Notes under the pieces: model-generated | What the model was told of the DNA's origin: nothing | Database searches by the model: none | Seen by the model: the letters and a program-made list of their open reading frames with translations, nothing else | Part shown: positions 1 through 7,382 of the stretch, one piece after another | Numbering within the stretch: position 1 is the first letter of the stretch | Layout of the letters: each line of letters opens with the position of its first letter | Program-made: the position numbers and the translations under genes | Source: an uncultured Bacteroidales bacterium | GTDB taxonomy: Bacteria; Bacteroidota; Bacteroidia; Bacteroidales; ML635J-15 | DNA length: 10,545 nt | Assembly (NCBI GenBank): GCA_905233405.1 | Contig: CAJOEG010000033.1 | Location: 1 to 10,545, forward strand | Reading direction: 5' to 3'

Positions 1-123
1 CACCACAGCGACCTGCTGGTACTCCTCGGGAACGGGCTGTTCTTCCTTCCCGCCGAAGAGCGTGCAGCCCGACAGCAGCATCAGCGCCGCCAGAAGGCCG
101 GCCAGAACGGATCGTTTGCTCAT
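1..123 (-). CDS. Lipoprotein, N-terminal fragment (runs off the left edge)
   Basis: Reading the minus strand from the ATG at 123-121 gives 41 uninterrupted codons to the window edge. The product begins MSKRSVLAGLLAALMLLSGC: a short basic n-region, a hydrophobic core and a lipobox (LSGC, Cys20). This predicts export, signal peptidase II cleavage and lipid attachment at the cysteine. The next residues (TLFGGKEEQPVPEEY...) are a flexible acidic linker typical after a lipobox. The start is fixed by a strong AAGGAGG ten bases upstream. The stretch is GC-rich (about 65%) and prefers G or C at third positions, unlike the rest of the window, so it probably comes from a different genome. The mature domain lies outside the window, so no function can be assigned. 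Confidence 0.72.
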   Translation of the reverse strand, partial: MSKRSVLAGLLAALMLLSGCTLFGGKEEQPVPEEYQQVAVV

Positions 124-133
124 GTTGATGTTT

Positions 134-140
134 CCTCCTT
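134..140 (-). promoter_or_regulatory. Strong Shine-Dalgarno site (AAGGAGG) of the lipoprotein gene
   Basis: On the minus strand AAGGAGG is followed by a ten-base spacer and then the ATG at 123-121. It is a near-perfect anti-16S match and decides the start of the lipoprotein. No other gene in the window has such a site, which fits the Bacteroidota habit of starting translation without one. The site therefore also argues that this edge segment has another origin. Confidence 0.75.
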
Positions 141-172
141 ATCCGGCCGGTGGCCGATCCTGCGTTCCCCGC

Positions 173-268
173 TCAGCCGAGCTTCGTCCGGCCGGTGAGG
201 AGCTTCTTGCCCTCCCAGGTGACGTTGCGGCAGTCGCCGGTGTACACGCCGTCGTGACCGAACATGGC
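173..268 (-). CDS. C-terminal end of an unidentified protein (truncated at the junction)
   Basis: Upstream of the lipoprotein on the same strand, an open frame ends at the TGA complementary to 173-175. Its last residues read MFGHDGVYTGDCRNVTWEGK followed by KLLTGRTKLG and stop. Codons are GC-rich in the third position, like the lipoprotein. The stop lies about 50 bases before the lipoprotein ATG, so the two are probably consecutive genes of one operon. The frame stays open to the right of 268, but there it is antisense to clear oxidase sequence, so the true end of homology is somewhere within about 262-285. I do not recognise the family from about 30 residues. An alternative is that this is a chance open frame in GC-rich DNA, but the sensible composition and the position before an SD-led gene favour a real gene end. 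Confidence 0.5.
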   Translation of the reverse strand, partial: AMFGHDGVYTGDCRNVTWEGKKLLTGRTKLG

Positions 269-285
269 AAGGTTGTCGATGAAAT
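262..285. other. Junction between unrelated sequences (probable chimeric join)
   Basis: To the left the DNA is about 65% GC, coding on the minus strand and uses a Shine-Dalgarno site. To the right it is about 50% GC, coding on the plus strand, and matches the middle of an FAD-linked oxidase. The oxidase reading starts to look like its family at about KVVDEIKANYP (from 269), while the minus-strand protein reads sensibly up to about 265. The exact point cannot be fixed by eye. An assembly or scaffolding artefact is the simplest explanation; a genuine insertion or recombination that removed the oxidase N-terminus is the alternative. Confidence 0.65.
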
Positions 286-2587
286 AAAAGCCAACTATCC
301 CGACCCCGAAATCCGCCGCCGTAACACTGGCTATGCCCTCGATTGCCTTCTCGACAACGAGATTTTTGGCAATTCCGACAAGAAATTCAACTTCTGCAAG
401 CTAATTGCCGGTTCGGAAGGAACTTTGGCGTTCATCACCGAGATAAAGTTGAACCTTGTCGATAAGCCTTCGAAAAACAAGGCTTTGATGTGCGTTCATA
501 CCGCAACTTTGGACGAAGTCTTCGAGGCTAACCTTGTGGCACTGAAGTATTCGCCATCGTCGATTGAACTGATGGACAAGAAGGTTCTCGACCTTACAAA
601 AGAGAACATCGCCCAGAGGCAAAACCGCTTCTTTGTTGAAGGCGACCCCGAGGGCGTGCTGATTGTGGAGTGGGTAAACGACGACGAAAACTGGATTCAG
701 CAGCAGATTGCGGCTCTCGAAGCCGATTTGCGCAGTCACAACTACGGCTATTGCTATCCTATTGTCCATGGCGACGACATTCCAAAGGTTTGGGCACTGC
801 GTAAGGCTGGTCTTGGTGTGCTTGGCAATATGCCTGGCGACCGCAAGCCTGCACCTGTAATCGAAGATACAGCCGTCAACCCCAAGGATTTGCCAGCGTA
901 TATGAAGGATTTTCGCGCTATGCTCGAAAGGTTGGGGCTCGAATGTGTTTTCTACGCCCACATCAGCACTGGTGAACTGCATTTGCGCCCGATTCTTAAC
1001 CTGAAGGACGAGCACGATGTTGAACTTTTCCATACTGTTGCGTTGGAAACTGCAAAACTGGTGAAAAAATATCACGGTTCGCTCAGTGGCGAACACGGTG
1101 ACGGTCGTTTGCGCGGTGAGTTTATCCCGCTGATGCTTGGCGACAGGATTTACGAAATGTTTGTTCAGTTGAAGCAGGTCTGGGATAAGGATAATGTGTT
1201 CAACGCCAACAAGATAATCGGTACGCCGAAGATGAACACCCACTTGCGCTACAAACCCGGACAGCAGACCCGTGAGATTGAAACCTACTTCGACTTTTCA
1301 CGTACTGGCGGTTATCTGCGCACTGCCGAAAAGTGCAACGGTGCCGGCGACTGCCGCAAGTCGCACATCATTGGCGGAACGCTCTGCCCGAGTTTTCAGG
1401 CTACGCGCAACGAGCAGAACTCTACGCGCGCCCGTGCCAACATTCTTCGCGAACTGATTACAAATTCCACAAAGCCCGACCCGTTTATGGAAAAGGAAGC
1501 CTACGAAGTGCTCGACCAGTGCCTGCTGTGCAAGGCCTGCAAGTCGGAATGCCCGTCGGGTGTGGATGTCGCCAAGCTGAAAATGGAATTTTTGCAGCAC
1601 TATTACGATCATTATGGTGTGCCTATGCGCAGTCGTGCTGTGGCATTGCAGCCGAGGCTTTACAAGTTGGCATCGCTAGTTCCGCATATTTCAAATTTCT
1701 TCTTCAAGAACAAATTTTTTGCTAAAATAATCCAGAAATCCATCAATTTCAGCACCGAAAGGAGCATTCCTCTGATGAGCACGGTAAATTTGAAAAAGCA
1801 AGTTCGCAAAATTGCCGAAAAGCAGTCGCAAAGTCCGAAAAAGACCATTTACCTTTTCGTTGACGAGTTTTCGCGCTATTTGGACACTCATGTTGCTGTC
1901 GATGCGGTTTCTTTATTTACAAAACTTGGCTACGAAGTAAGACTTGCCAAATCGAAGGAAAGTGCGCGCACTTGGCTCAGCAAAGGACTTGTGCGCAAGG
2001 CAAAGAATATTGCAAACGCCAATATTTCCATGCTTGGCGACATTATCAGCGAAAAAACTCCGCTCGTCGGCATCGAGCCGTCGGCAATTCTTGCTTTCCG
2101 CGACGAATATCCCGACCTTGCCACCAAGGAAAACCATGCAAAAGCCGAAAACCTTGCCAGAAATGCGCTTCTGTTCGATGAGTTTATCTGCCGAGAAATC
2201 GACTGTGGCAATATAAGTTCAGAAATGTTCACCGAGGAGGGTGCAAATGTAAAGTTCCACGGTCATTGCCAGCAAAAGGCGCTAATCGGAACGAAATTCA
2301 CCTTGAAGGCGTTGTCGTTACCGAAGAATTTTACCGTTAAGGAAATTCCGAGCGGTTGCTGCGGTATGGCAGGTTCGTTCGGCTACGAGAAGGAGCACTA
2401 CGAACTTTCGATGAAAATTGGCGAACTGGTTTTGTTCCCAACAATCCGCAATGCCGAGCCTAACACGATAATTTCAGCAGTCGGCACAAGTTGCCGTTGC
2501 CAAATCAAGGACGGAACGGGAGTAGATGCGTTGCATCCGCTGGAGATATTGAATAGGGCGGTGAAAAATAGGAGTGTCGCGTTTTAA
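269..2587 (+). CDS. FAD-linked oxidase fused to a dicluster Fe-S/CCG protein, N-terminus missing
   Basis: This is the C-terminal part of a single-chain oxidoreductase of the GlcD/D-lactate dehydrogenase type, fused to a GlcF-like iron-sulfur half; such proteins oxidise 2-hydroxy acids. The plus-strand frame is open from 62, but sequence before about 269 is antisense to foreign genes and has no family features. Numbering below is from codon 62. Residues ~85-395 form the FAD-oxidase C-terminal domain, with RRRNTGYALD, KLIAGSEGTLAFITEIKLNL, STGELHLRP and SGEHGDGRLRGEF. A dicluster ferredoxin region follows: C425-x5-C431-x10-C442P, then CLLCKACKSECP (C487, C490, C493, C497). A cysteine-rich CCG-type domain ends the protein (GHCQQKALIG, SGCCGMAGSFGYEKEHY, GTSCRCQ). 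Family members as I know them are roughly 950-1000 residues, so about 200-300 are missing, including the FAD pyrophosphate-binding domain. The substrate is unknown. The present fragment could not bind FAD normally. A terminator follows the stop. Confidence 0.85.
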   Translation, partial: KVVDEIKANYPDPEIRRRNTGYALDCLLDNEIFGNSDKKFNFCKLIAGSEGTLAFITEIKLNLVDKPSKNKALMCVHTATLDEVFEANLVALKYSPSSIELMDKKVLDLTKENIAQRQNRFFVEGDPEGVLIVEWVNDDENWIQQQIAALEADLRSHNYGYCYPIVHGDDIPKVWALRKAGLGVLGNMPGDRKPAPVIEDTAVNPKDLPAYMKDFRAMLERLGLECVFYAHISTGELHLRPILNLKDEHDVELFHTVALETAKLVKKYHGSLSGEHGDGRLRGEFIPLMLGDRIYEMFVQLKQVWDKDNVFNANKIIGTPKMNTHLRYKPGQQTREIETYFDFSRTGGYLRTAEKCNGAGDCRKSHIIGGTLCPSFQATRNEQNSTRARANILRELITNSTKPDPFMEKEAYEVLDQCLLCKACKSECPSGVDVAKLKMEFLQHYYDHYGVPMRSRAVALQPRLYKLASLVPHISNFFFKNKFFAKIIQKSINFSTERSIPLMSTVNLKKQVRKIAEKQSQSPKKTIYLFVDEFSRYLDTHVAVDAVSLFTKLGYEVRLAKSKESARTWLSKGLVRKAKNIANANISMLGDIISEKTPLVGIEPSAILAFRDEYPDLATKENHAKAENLARNALLFDEFICREIDCGNISSEMFTEEGANVKFHGHCQQKALIGTKFTLKALSLPKNFTVKEIPSGCCGMAGSFGYEKEHYELSMKIGELVLFPTIRNAEPNTIISAVGTSCRCQIKDGTGVDALHPLEILNRAVKNRSVAF

Positions 2588-2621
2588 ATGCGACTGTACT
2601 AGGCAAGAGCCTTGTGATATA

Positions 2622-2659
2622 TCGTCGTAGTCTTGAGCCTACGATGAACATTTTTTTTT
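2622..2659 (+). terminator. Intrinsic terminator after the oxidase gene
   Basis: A nine-pair stem (TCGTCGTAG at 2622-2630 with CTACGATGA at 2639-2647, one G-T wobble) encloses an eight-base loop. Three bases later comes a run of nine T (2651-2659). This is a textbook rho-independent terminator, 35 bases past the oxidase stop. It separates that gene from the secreted-protein operon. Confidence 0.82.
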
Positions 2660-2677
2660 GAAAAAATGTTAAAATTT

Positions 2678-2708
2678 GTTGAAATTGCGAAAAAATATAT
2701 TATACTTG
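2678..2708 (+). promoter_or_regulatory. Probable Bacteroidota-type promoter of the secreted-protein operon
   Basis: TATACTTG (2701-2708) matches the Bacteroidota -7 consensus TAnnTTTG with one mismatch. GTTG (2678-2681) sits 19 bases upstream, where TTTG is expected; an exact TTTG at 2675-2678 would leave a longer 22-base gap. Transcription would start near 2715, giving a leader of about 28 bases before the ATG at 2743. The region is AT-rich and lies directly after the terminator. Confidence 0.5.
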
Positions 2709-2742
2709 CGAAATATTATGTTAGCATTAAAAATGTGATATT

Positions 2743-3378
2743 ATGAAACGATTTCTGATAATTATGCTGATGTTTGCGAGCGGATTCTCGTACTCTCAGG
2801 GAAATGTTCACGTCGGGGAGATATTATGTACCGACAATAGCTTTGTTTCGCGTGAAGACTTTGCGTCGAGTGGCAAGACTGCGCTTGGCATTGTGTTTTT
2901 TGTTGACAATACACAGCAGCACGGCTGGGCTTTGGCTCTAAATGATGCAAGTCCGGAAACAATGGCGTGGGGCAATACCGAAAGCCTCTGCTATCTGACT
3001 ATGTACAACAATAATACTATGCAGGTTTACCGCGATACAATAGGCGCTACCCGTTGCGATTCGATAGTGCGCACTGCACAAATAATTGGTTGGCCGCTGT
3101 CAACTTATTCGTCGGCGGTTGCTGCGGCGGTACAGTGTGGCGAAGGCTGGTATCTTCCGTCAATCGGACAACTGATGATTCTGTATGCGAGCCTACCAGA
3201 AATAAATGCCGCTATTGATGCAATAGGCAGCGGTTCAAAGATGAACGGACAGCAATACTGGTCGTGTACCGAGGAAAATGGTGCGGTGATTAGTGCGTGG
3301 ATGCTGAGATACGACGGCGGTCCGCTTGCTGCACCCAAAGGCAATAACGCGAGTGTAAGGGCAATTAGAAACTTTTAA
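2743..3378 (+). CDS. Exported protein with one Lcl_C/DUF1566-like module
   Basis: The 211-residue product starts with a signal peptide (MKRFLIIMLMFASGFSYSQG, cleavage probably after about residue 18). The mature part is a single Lcl_C (formerly DUF1566)-like module: an opening strand VHVGEILCTDN, a middle GWALALNDAS, then GWYLPSIGQL (W136), the YWSCTEE stretch and a closing VRAIRNF. These GWYLPS, YWS-TE and VR-I anchors are the signature of the family, whose C-type-lectin-like fold is linked to glycan or surface binding in some members. It has no T9SS sorting domain and no lipobox, so it is predicted periplasmic or released by another route. It is the first gene of a unit with the giant protein 11 bases downstream, which carries two copies of the same module. 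The ligand is unknown. The ATG is the only one placed before the signal peptide. Confidence 0.78.
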   Translation: MKRFLIIMLMFASGFSYSQGNVHVGEILCTDNSFVSREDFASSGKTALGIVFFVDNTQQHGWALALNDASPETMAWGNTESLCYLTMYNNNTMQVYRDTIGATRCDSIVRTAQIIGWPLSTYSSAVAAAVQCGEGWYLPSIGQLMILYASLPEINAAIDAIGSGSKMNGQQYWSCTEENGAVISAWMLRYDGGPLAAPKGNNASVRAIRNF

Positions 3379-3389
3379 AACTTTTGATT

Positions 3390-6300
3390 ATGAAGAAGAT
3401 ATTACTGGCAATATTATTTCTCGTGCCTGCATTTGCATTTGCACAGAGATACCATATAGGAGATACCGTATATTCTCCGACAAATGAAAAAGCTGTAGTT
3501 TTTTATGTGTTCGACGACGGCAACCACGGCTGGGCTGTTTCGCTAAGGGATTATCCTATAACAAAATACTGGACTGTTAGTGGTATTAATACCAACACAC
3601 CTGTAACTATAGAGTCGAATACTTTAGCCGAATATGGAAAATATATGGATGATGTGGAAGGATGGTTAGATAACAAGAGATTTCGTGACCGTATATATGA
3701 TCAAGAGTCGTGTGACAATTGTGAAACTCTACACGTCCTGTACCCGGCAATTTTCGCCATGGACTTCGAAAACGGCTGGTACTTGCCAACAGCCGGACAG
3801 ATGAGGAAACTGTATTCGTCGAAAATATATACGTACGACGTGATAGTTGGGCTTGGAGGCTATTGGCTGAAATCACAGAAATACTGGACTTATACTGTGC
3901 CGCAAAATGATTATCCGATTACATTGAACGGAAATACAGGAGTCTTAGCTCCTACGTGGATTGGCTCGGGATATTATATACGTCCAATCCGTAACGTTGG
4001 CTTTGTTAGCGACATAACCAAGGACAAGTACTATTGCCGCGGCGAAAAGGTTGTCGATTTGGGCTACGATTTCTTTGCCGAAAACGATACGCTTATTTCA
4101 AGAACCTACACTTCGTATCAGGGATTCGACAGCATTGTGCGTGTTAATGTCCACGTGCTTGAGCCCGAATATGCATTGGCTGGGAATATGCTCGTGTGTA
4201 TGGGATCCAACGCGGATATTTCTGTAACTCACGGAGATGGAGATTTTACATACTTATGGAGAGACGAGCAGAATCCTAATGTGACAATTTGCACCGAATA
4301 TTTTACTACTATTTGGAACGTAACAGAACCTCACCAGTATTCGGTTACGGTAGGACAATATTTCGAACAGATAGAAAGGTATTGCTCCTCAAGCCAGTCG
4401 TTTGATCTTTCAGTAATTGAAACCGATGTGGCAATAAATGGTGGCGGAATCGTTTGCTACAACACTTCGGAAACTTTGAGTGTTCCCGATGACGAAAATC
4501 TTGAATACGTGTGGTATATGCCGTCAAATCCTGCAAACCATCTTGGAACCGGAAGTACGTTCACCACGACAAACCTTACAGCACCGACGACATACGCAGT
4601 AAGCGTTAGCGGTGGAACATGCACAGGAACGGGAAGCATAACGGTCAATGTAGCACCACAGTTCTCGGTTTCCATTAGTGGCGACAATGCTGTTTGCTAT
4701 GGCGAAAGTGCTACTCTGCTTGCCACTCCGAGCAGCAGCGAAATGGTGACATACTCGTGGTACAACGCCGTAAACAATGTGGTCATCGGAACCGAAAATA
4801 CAATTTCTACGGCTGCTCTTTACGAAAATGCGCAGTTTGGAGTGAATGCGGTTAAGACATCGGGCGTCGCGCCAAGTTCGGGCAATGTGTTCGTCGGTGA
4901 CATTGTGACAAGCAACAACATAGTTGTAAGGCCGTCGCAATGGATGGAAGCCGAAATTCAAAACTTGGAGGCTATAGGTGTTGTGTATTCGACCAACGCC
5001 GATTCGGTACGTGTCGTTTCACTTGACGAATATGCAGGCATTCCGTGGGGTACATCGAGTTTTACCACCGGCGAATATGTGGCAGACTACACCGATGCAC
5101 GAACCAAGATGAACGGCAAGGCTATGACGGATGCGATTGTCGCCTACAACAATTCGCGGCCAACTCCTGCCGAAGCCGACTACATCGCAGCATTGAAGGC
5201 TCGCACCAAAGGCGACGACTGGTACTTGCCGGCTGAAGGTGAATTGTATGCAATGGAAACAAATGTTACTAATGTCAATTATGGTTTAAGCATAGCGGGA
5301 GGAATTGAAATAAGCGAAAGTGTCTACTACTGGTCGGTTACGGAAAAAAATTCAAACAATGCTTGGTGTTCTTTGGGAACGGCAACCGCGTCTAATCCCA
5401 AGACTGATTCGCACGTTGTTCGTCCTGTGGTTGCTTTTAGGTATTCGGATTTGATTAGTTTCAATAATTCGGCAACCTGCCGTGCAAACGACACGCATAC
5501 CGTCGCAGTAACGCCTCAGCAGATTGGTAGCGCCACAGCAACCATAGAACTCGGTCAGTCGTATTCGTATCGCGACAGCACAATGGTTTTCAACGATGCC
5601 GGCGAATTCGACTTGCAGTGGACATTCCACAACAACGGAGGCTGCGATAGCATAATCAACATTGAGGTTGTGGTATTGCCAAGAACAGTTACCGTAACTC
5701 CGTTGGCAAACCAGCACAAGAATTGCGGTCAGACCGACCCGGCATTGCAGTACTCGCTGTCTGACAACATTAATGTAAGTGGAGAATTGTCGCGTGAGGA
5801 AGGCGAATCGGTCGGAACATACAACTATACGCTTGGCACTCTTGATGCTGGCGGCAACTACGAACTTATGTTGGCGGAAAATTCACCGATGTTTGAAATT
5901 TTGCAAATATATGCAGAGGAAAGTGCAAGCCATTGCAACACTTACGATTGGCACGGAAATACCTACACGCTCAGTGGCAACTACACCGATACCCTGCAGA
6001 CCGCCGCAGGTTGCGACAGCATTGTGACCCTTCACCTTACAATACATTCTTCAGATACCACATATATTTACGACACAGTATGCTACGAATATATTTGGCA
6101 GTCCGTATATGGAAATGTTACATATACAGAATCTGGGGATTATACTCGTAGGTTCTATTCTTTTGCAACGGGATGCGACAGCATTGTAACTTTGAGGCTT
6201 GTTGTAACTGGCGACAGTTATGTTGACATTTATGAGGAATCATGCGGTCCTTTCAGGTATAATGGCTATACATACTCTTCTTCGGGTAACTACCAAATGC

Positions 6301-7295
6301 CATATATGCAAACGCAATACGGTTGCGACAGCATTGTGACACTGCATCTTACAGTATATCCATATCCACAGGTTCCTGTTGTTTCAACTACACCGAATAC
6401 AAATTGTTCTGGAAGTGGCAATGGCACTATATCAGTGACTTCGCCTGTAGGAGATGGCTACGAATATTCTCTTGATGGCGAAAACTTCCAGGAAAGTCCT
6501 GTCTTTGAAAACCTTATGGATGGCGACTACATTGTTACGGTGAGCAATGGTATGTGCCAAAAGAGCACTGAGGCAACAATAGGGACAACGGTTGTTCGTC
6601 CAGACGTGAGTGTCGAGGCTTCTACTTCGGCAGTATGCAATGGCGAAACAATAGTTCTTAGTGCAGAAGGTTCGTCAAGTGGAGATTCTTACTCGTATTC
6701 TTGGTCAGGACCCAGTGGATTTTCATCAACCGAAGAATATATTGAAATACCTAATGCTACATCGGATAATGCAGGAGAATATAACCTTATGGTGCGAAAT
6801 GTTGAGAATGGTTGCGACAATACTGCTACCATCAACATTACTGTCCACGAAGTGCCAGAAGTTTCTGTTGTTCAAACAACAATAGGCACAGAGATAATGC
6901 TTTCAGCCGAAGGCGCTTCGACATATCAATGGGAAACTGGCGAGACTAGCGAAAGCATTATGGTTGCTGCTGCAAACGATACCATTTGGGTAATCGGCTA
7001 TAGTGAGTACCATTGTGCCGACACAGCAGAGATTATAATACACCCTCTTTCTAATGTTGTTGATGTTGAGTCGGTTGTTAATGTTTATCCTGTGCCCTCA
7101 AGTGGAGTAGTATTTGTGGAGGGCGACAATATCAATTCGCTTGAGGTAGTTGATTTAAGCGGTAAGCTCATAAGAAGGTCTGTGCCGTCATCTACGGTTA
7201 CCGAAATATATATGGATGTTCCTTCTGGCGAATATATTCTTCGAATCGAAACTGAAAATGGTATTCTAAATCGGAAGATATTGATTGTAAATTAA
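3390..7295 (+). CDS. Giant multi-domain surface protein with T9SS C-terminal sorting domain
   Basis: A 1301-residue exported protein. I choose the ATG at 3390 (MKKILLAILFLVPAFAFAQ signal peptide); a TTG two codons upstream is less likely. Domains in order: Lcl_C-like module 1 (~20-206, with GWYLPTAGQ and YYIRPIRNVGF); a divergent DSIV repeat (~207-262); two Ig/PKD-like domains (~265-490); Lcl_C-like module 2 (~495-690, with DDWYLPAEGE, YYWSVTE and VVRPVVAF); a region ending GGCDSI (~690-760); an MBG-type domain (~764-838, with NCGQTDPALQY and GTYNYTLGTL); three GCDSIVTLHL repeats (~840-990); a SprB-like repeat (~995-1067, YEYSLDGENFQ); two Ig-like domains (~1070-1220); and a T9SS type A sorting domain (~1224-1301, YPVPSSG at Y1233, LEVVDLSGKLI, GEYILRIETENG). 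The tail predicts export across the outer membrane and anchoring on or release from the surface. An adhesin or structural role is inference; no catalytic domain is visible. It probably shares a transcript with the upstream single-module protein. Confidence 0.85.
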   Translation: MKKILLAILFLVPAFAFAQRYHIGDTVYSPTNEKAVVFYVFDDGNHGWAVSLRDYPITKYWTVSGINTNTPVTIESNTLAEYGKYMDDVEGWLDNKRFRDRIYDQESCDNCETLHVLYPAIFAMDFENGWYLPTAGQMRKLYSSKIYTYDVIVGLGGYWLKSQKYWTYTVPQNDYPITLNGNTGVLAPTWIGSGYYIRPIRNVGFVSDITKDKYYCRGEKVVDLGYDFFAENDTLISRTYTSYQGFDSIVRVNVHVLEPEYALAGNMLVCMGSNADISVTHGDGDFTYLWRDEQNPNVTICTEYFTTIWNVTEPHQYSVTVGQYFEQIERYCSSSQSFDLSVIETDVAINGGGIVCYNTSETLSVPDDENLEYVWYMPSNPANHLGTGSTFTTTNLTAPTTYAVSVSGGTCTGTGSITVNVAPQFSVSISGDNAVCYGESATLLATPSSSEMVTYSWYNAVNNVVIGTENTISTAALYENAQFGVNAVKTSGVAPSSGNVFVGDIVTSNNIVVRPSQWMEAEIQNLEAIGVVYSTNADSVRVVSLDEYAGIPWGTSSFTTGEYVADYTDARTKMNGKAMTDAIVAYNNSRPTPAEADYIAALKARTKGDDWYLPAEGELYAMETNVTNVNYGLSIAGGIEISESVYYWSVTEKNSNNAWCSLGTATASNPKTDSHVVRPVVAFRYSDLISFNNSATCRANDTHTVAVTPQQIGSATATIELGQSYSYRDSTMVFNDAGEFDLQWTFHNNGGCDSIINIEVVVLPRTVTVTPLANQHKNCGQTDPALQYSLSDNINVSGELSREEGESVGTYNYTLGTLDAGGNYELMLAENSPMFEILQIYAEESASHCNTYDWHGNTYTLSGNYTDTLQTAAGCDSIVTLHLTIHSSDTTYIYDTVCYEYIWQSVYGNVTYTESGDYTRRFYSFATGCDSIVTLRLVVTGDSYVDIYEESCGPFRYNGYTYSSSGNYQMPYMQTQYGCDSIVTLHLTVYPYPQVPVVSTTPNTNCSGSGNGTISVTSPVGDGYEYSLDGENFQESPVFENLMDGDYIVTVSNGMCQKSTEATIGTTVVRPDVSVEASTSAVCNGETIVLSAEGSSSGDSYSYSWSGPSGFSSTEEYIEIPNATSDNAGEYNLMVRNVENGCDNTATINITVHEVPEVSVVQTTIGTEIMLSAEGASTYQWETGETSESIMVAAANDTIWVIGYSEYHCADTAEIIIHPLSNVVDVESVVNVYPVPSSGVVFVEGDNINSLEVVDLSGKLIRRSVPSSTVTEIYMDVPSGEYILRIETENGILNRKILIVN
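5911..6360 (+). repeat. Three tandem GCDSI-type repeats inside the giant gene
   Basis: Three units of about 45-52 codons each run from a cysteine-aromatic start (HCNTYDWHGNTY, VCYEYIWQS, SCGPFRYNGYTY) through an SGxY turn to GCDSIVTL-L. The DNA core TGCGACAGCATTGT occurs at about 6012, 6174 and 6324, so spacing is 162 and 150 bases. Outside the core the DNA has diverged, so only the core is conserved. A degenerate fourth copy ends at about 5660 (GGCDSIINIEVVV), and a further relative (GFDSIVRVNVHV) lies near 4125. Such repeats are common in Bacteroidota surface proteins, probably as spacer or stalk domains. Confidence 0.8.
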
Positions 7296-7319
7296 TTGAT
7301 ACAAGGATACGAATATAAG

Positions 7320-7375
7320 CATAGTCCCCAATCTTAAAGTTGACGAATAAAAGTTTTTTAGGGTTGGGGACTATG
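7320..7375. terminator. Long hairpin, probable bidirectional terminator between convergent genes
   Basis: Positions 7320-7339 pair with 7356-7375 in a 20-pair stem: the outer 12 pairs are perfect (CATAGTCCCCAA with TTGGGGACTATG) and the inner eight include three G-T wobbles. The loop is 16 bases. It starts 24 bases after the stop of the giant gene and ends seven bases from the stop of the convergent aldolase gene. No strong T run follows on either strand, so efficiency is uncertain, but the position fits termination in both directions. Confidence 0.6.
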
Positions 7376-7382
7376 GTTTATC

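Noticed and set aside
62..268. The first ~69 codons of the long plus-strand frame as a genuine N-terminus of the oxidase
   Set aside because: It is antisense to a convincing lipoprotein start and an SD site, has no family resemblance, and the base composition changes exactly where oxidase homology begins.
401..1243. A 280-codon minus-strand frame opposite the oxidase
   Set aside because: It is a shadow of the conserved oxidase reading frame; its translation shows no recognisable motif and the plus strand carries clear FAD-oxidase and Fe-S motifs.
3053..3085. CDSIV in the small Lcl_C protein as a GCDSI repeat
   Set aside because: It lies inside the Lcl_C module, where a D-x-G-x-x-N-T-like segment is expected, and lacks the flanking SGxY and L-L-x-V strands of the repeat; probably a coincidence.
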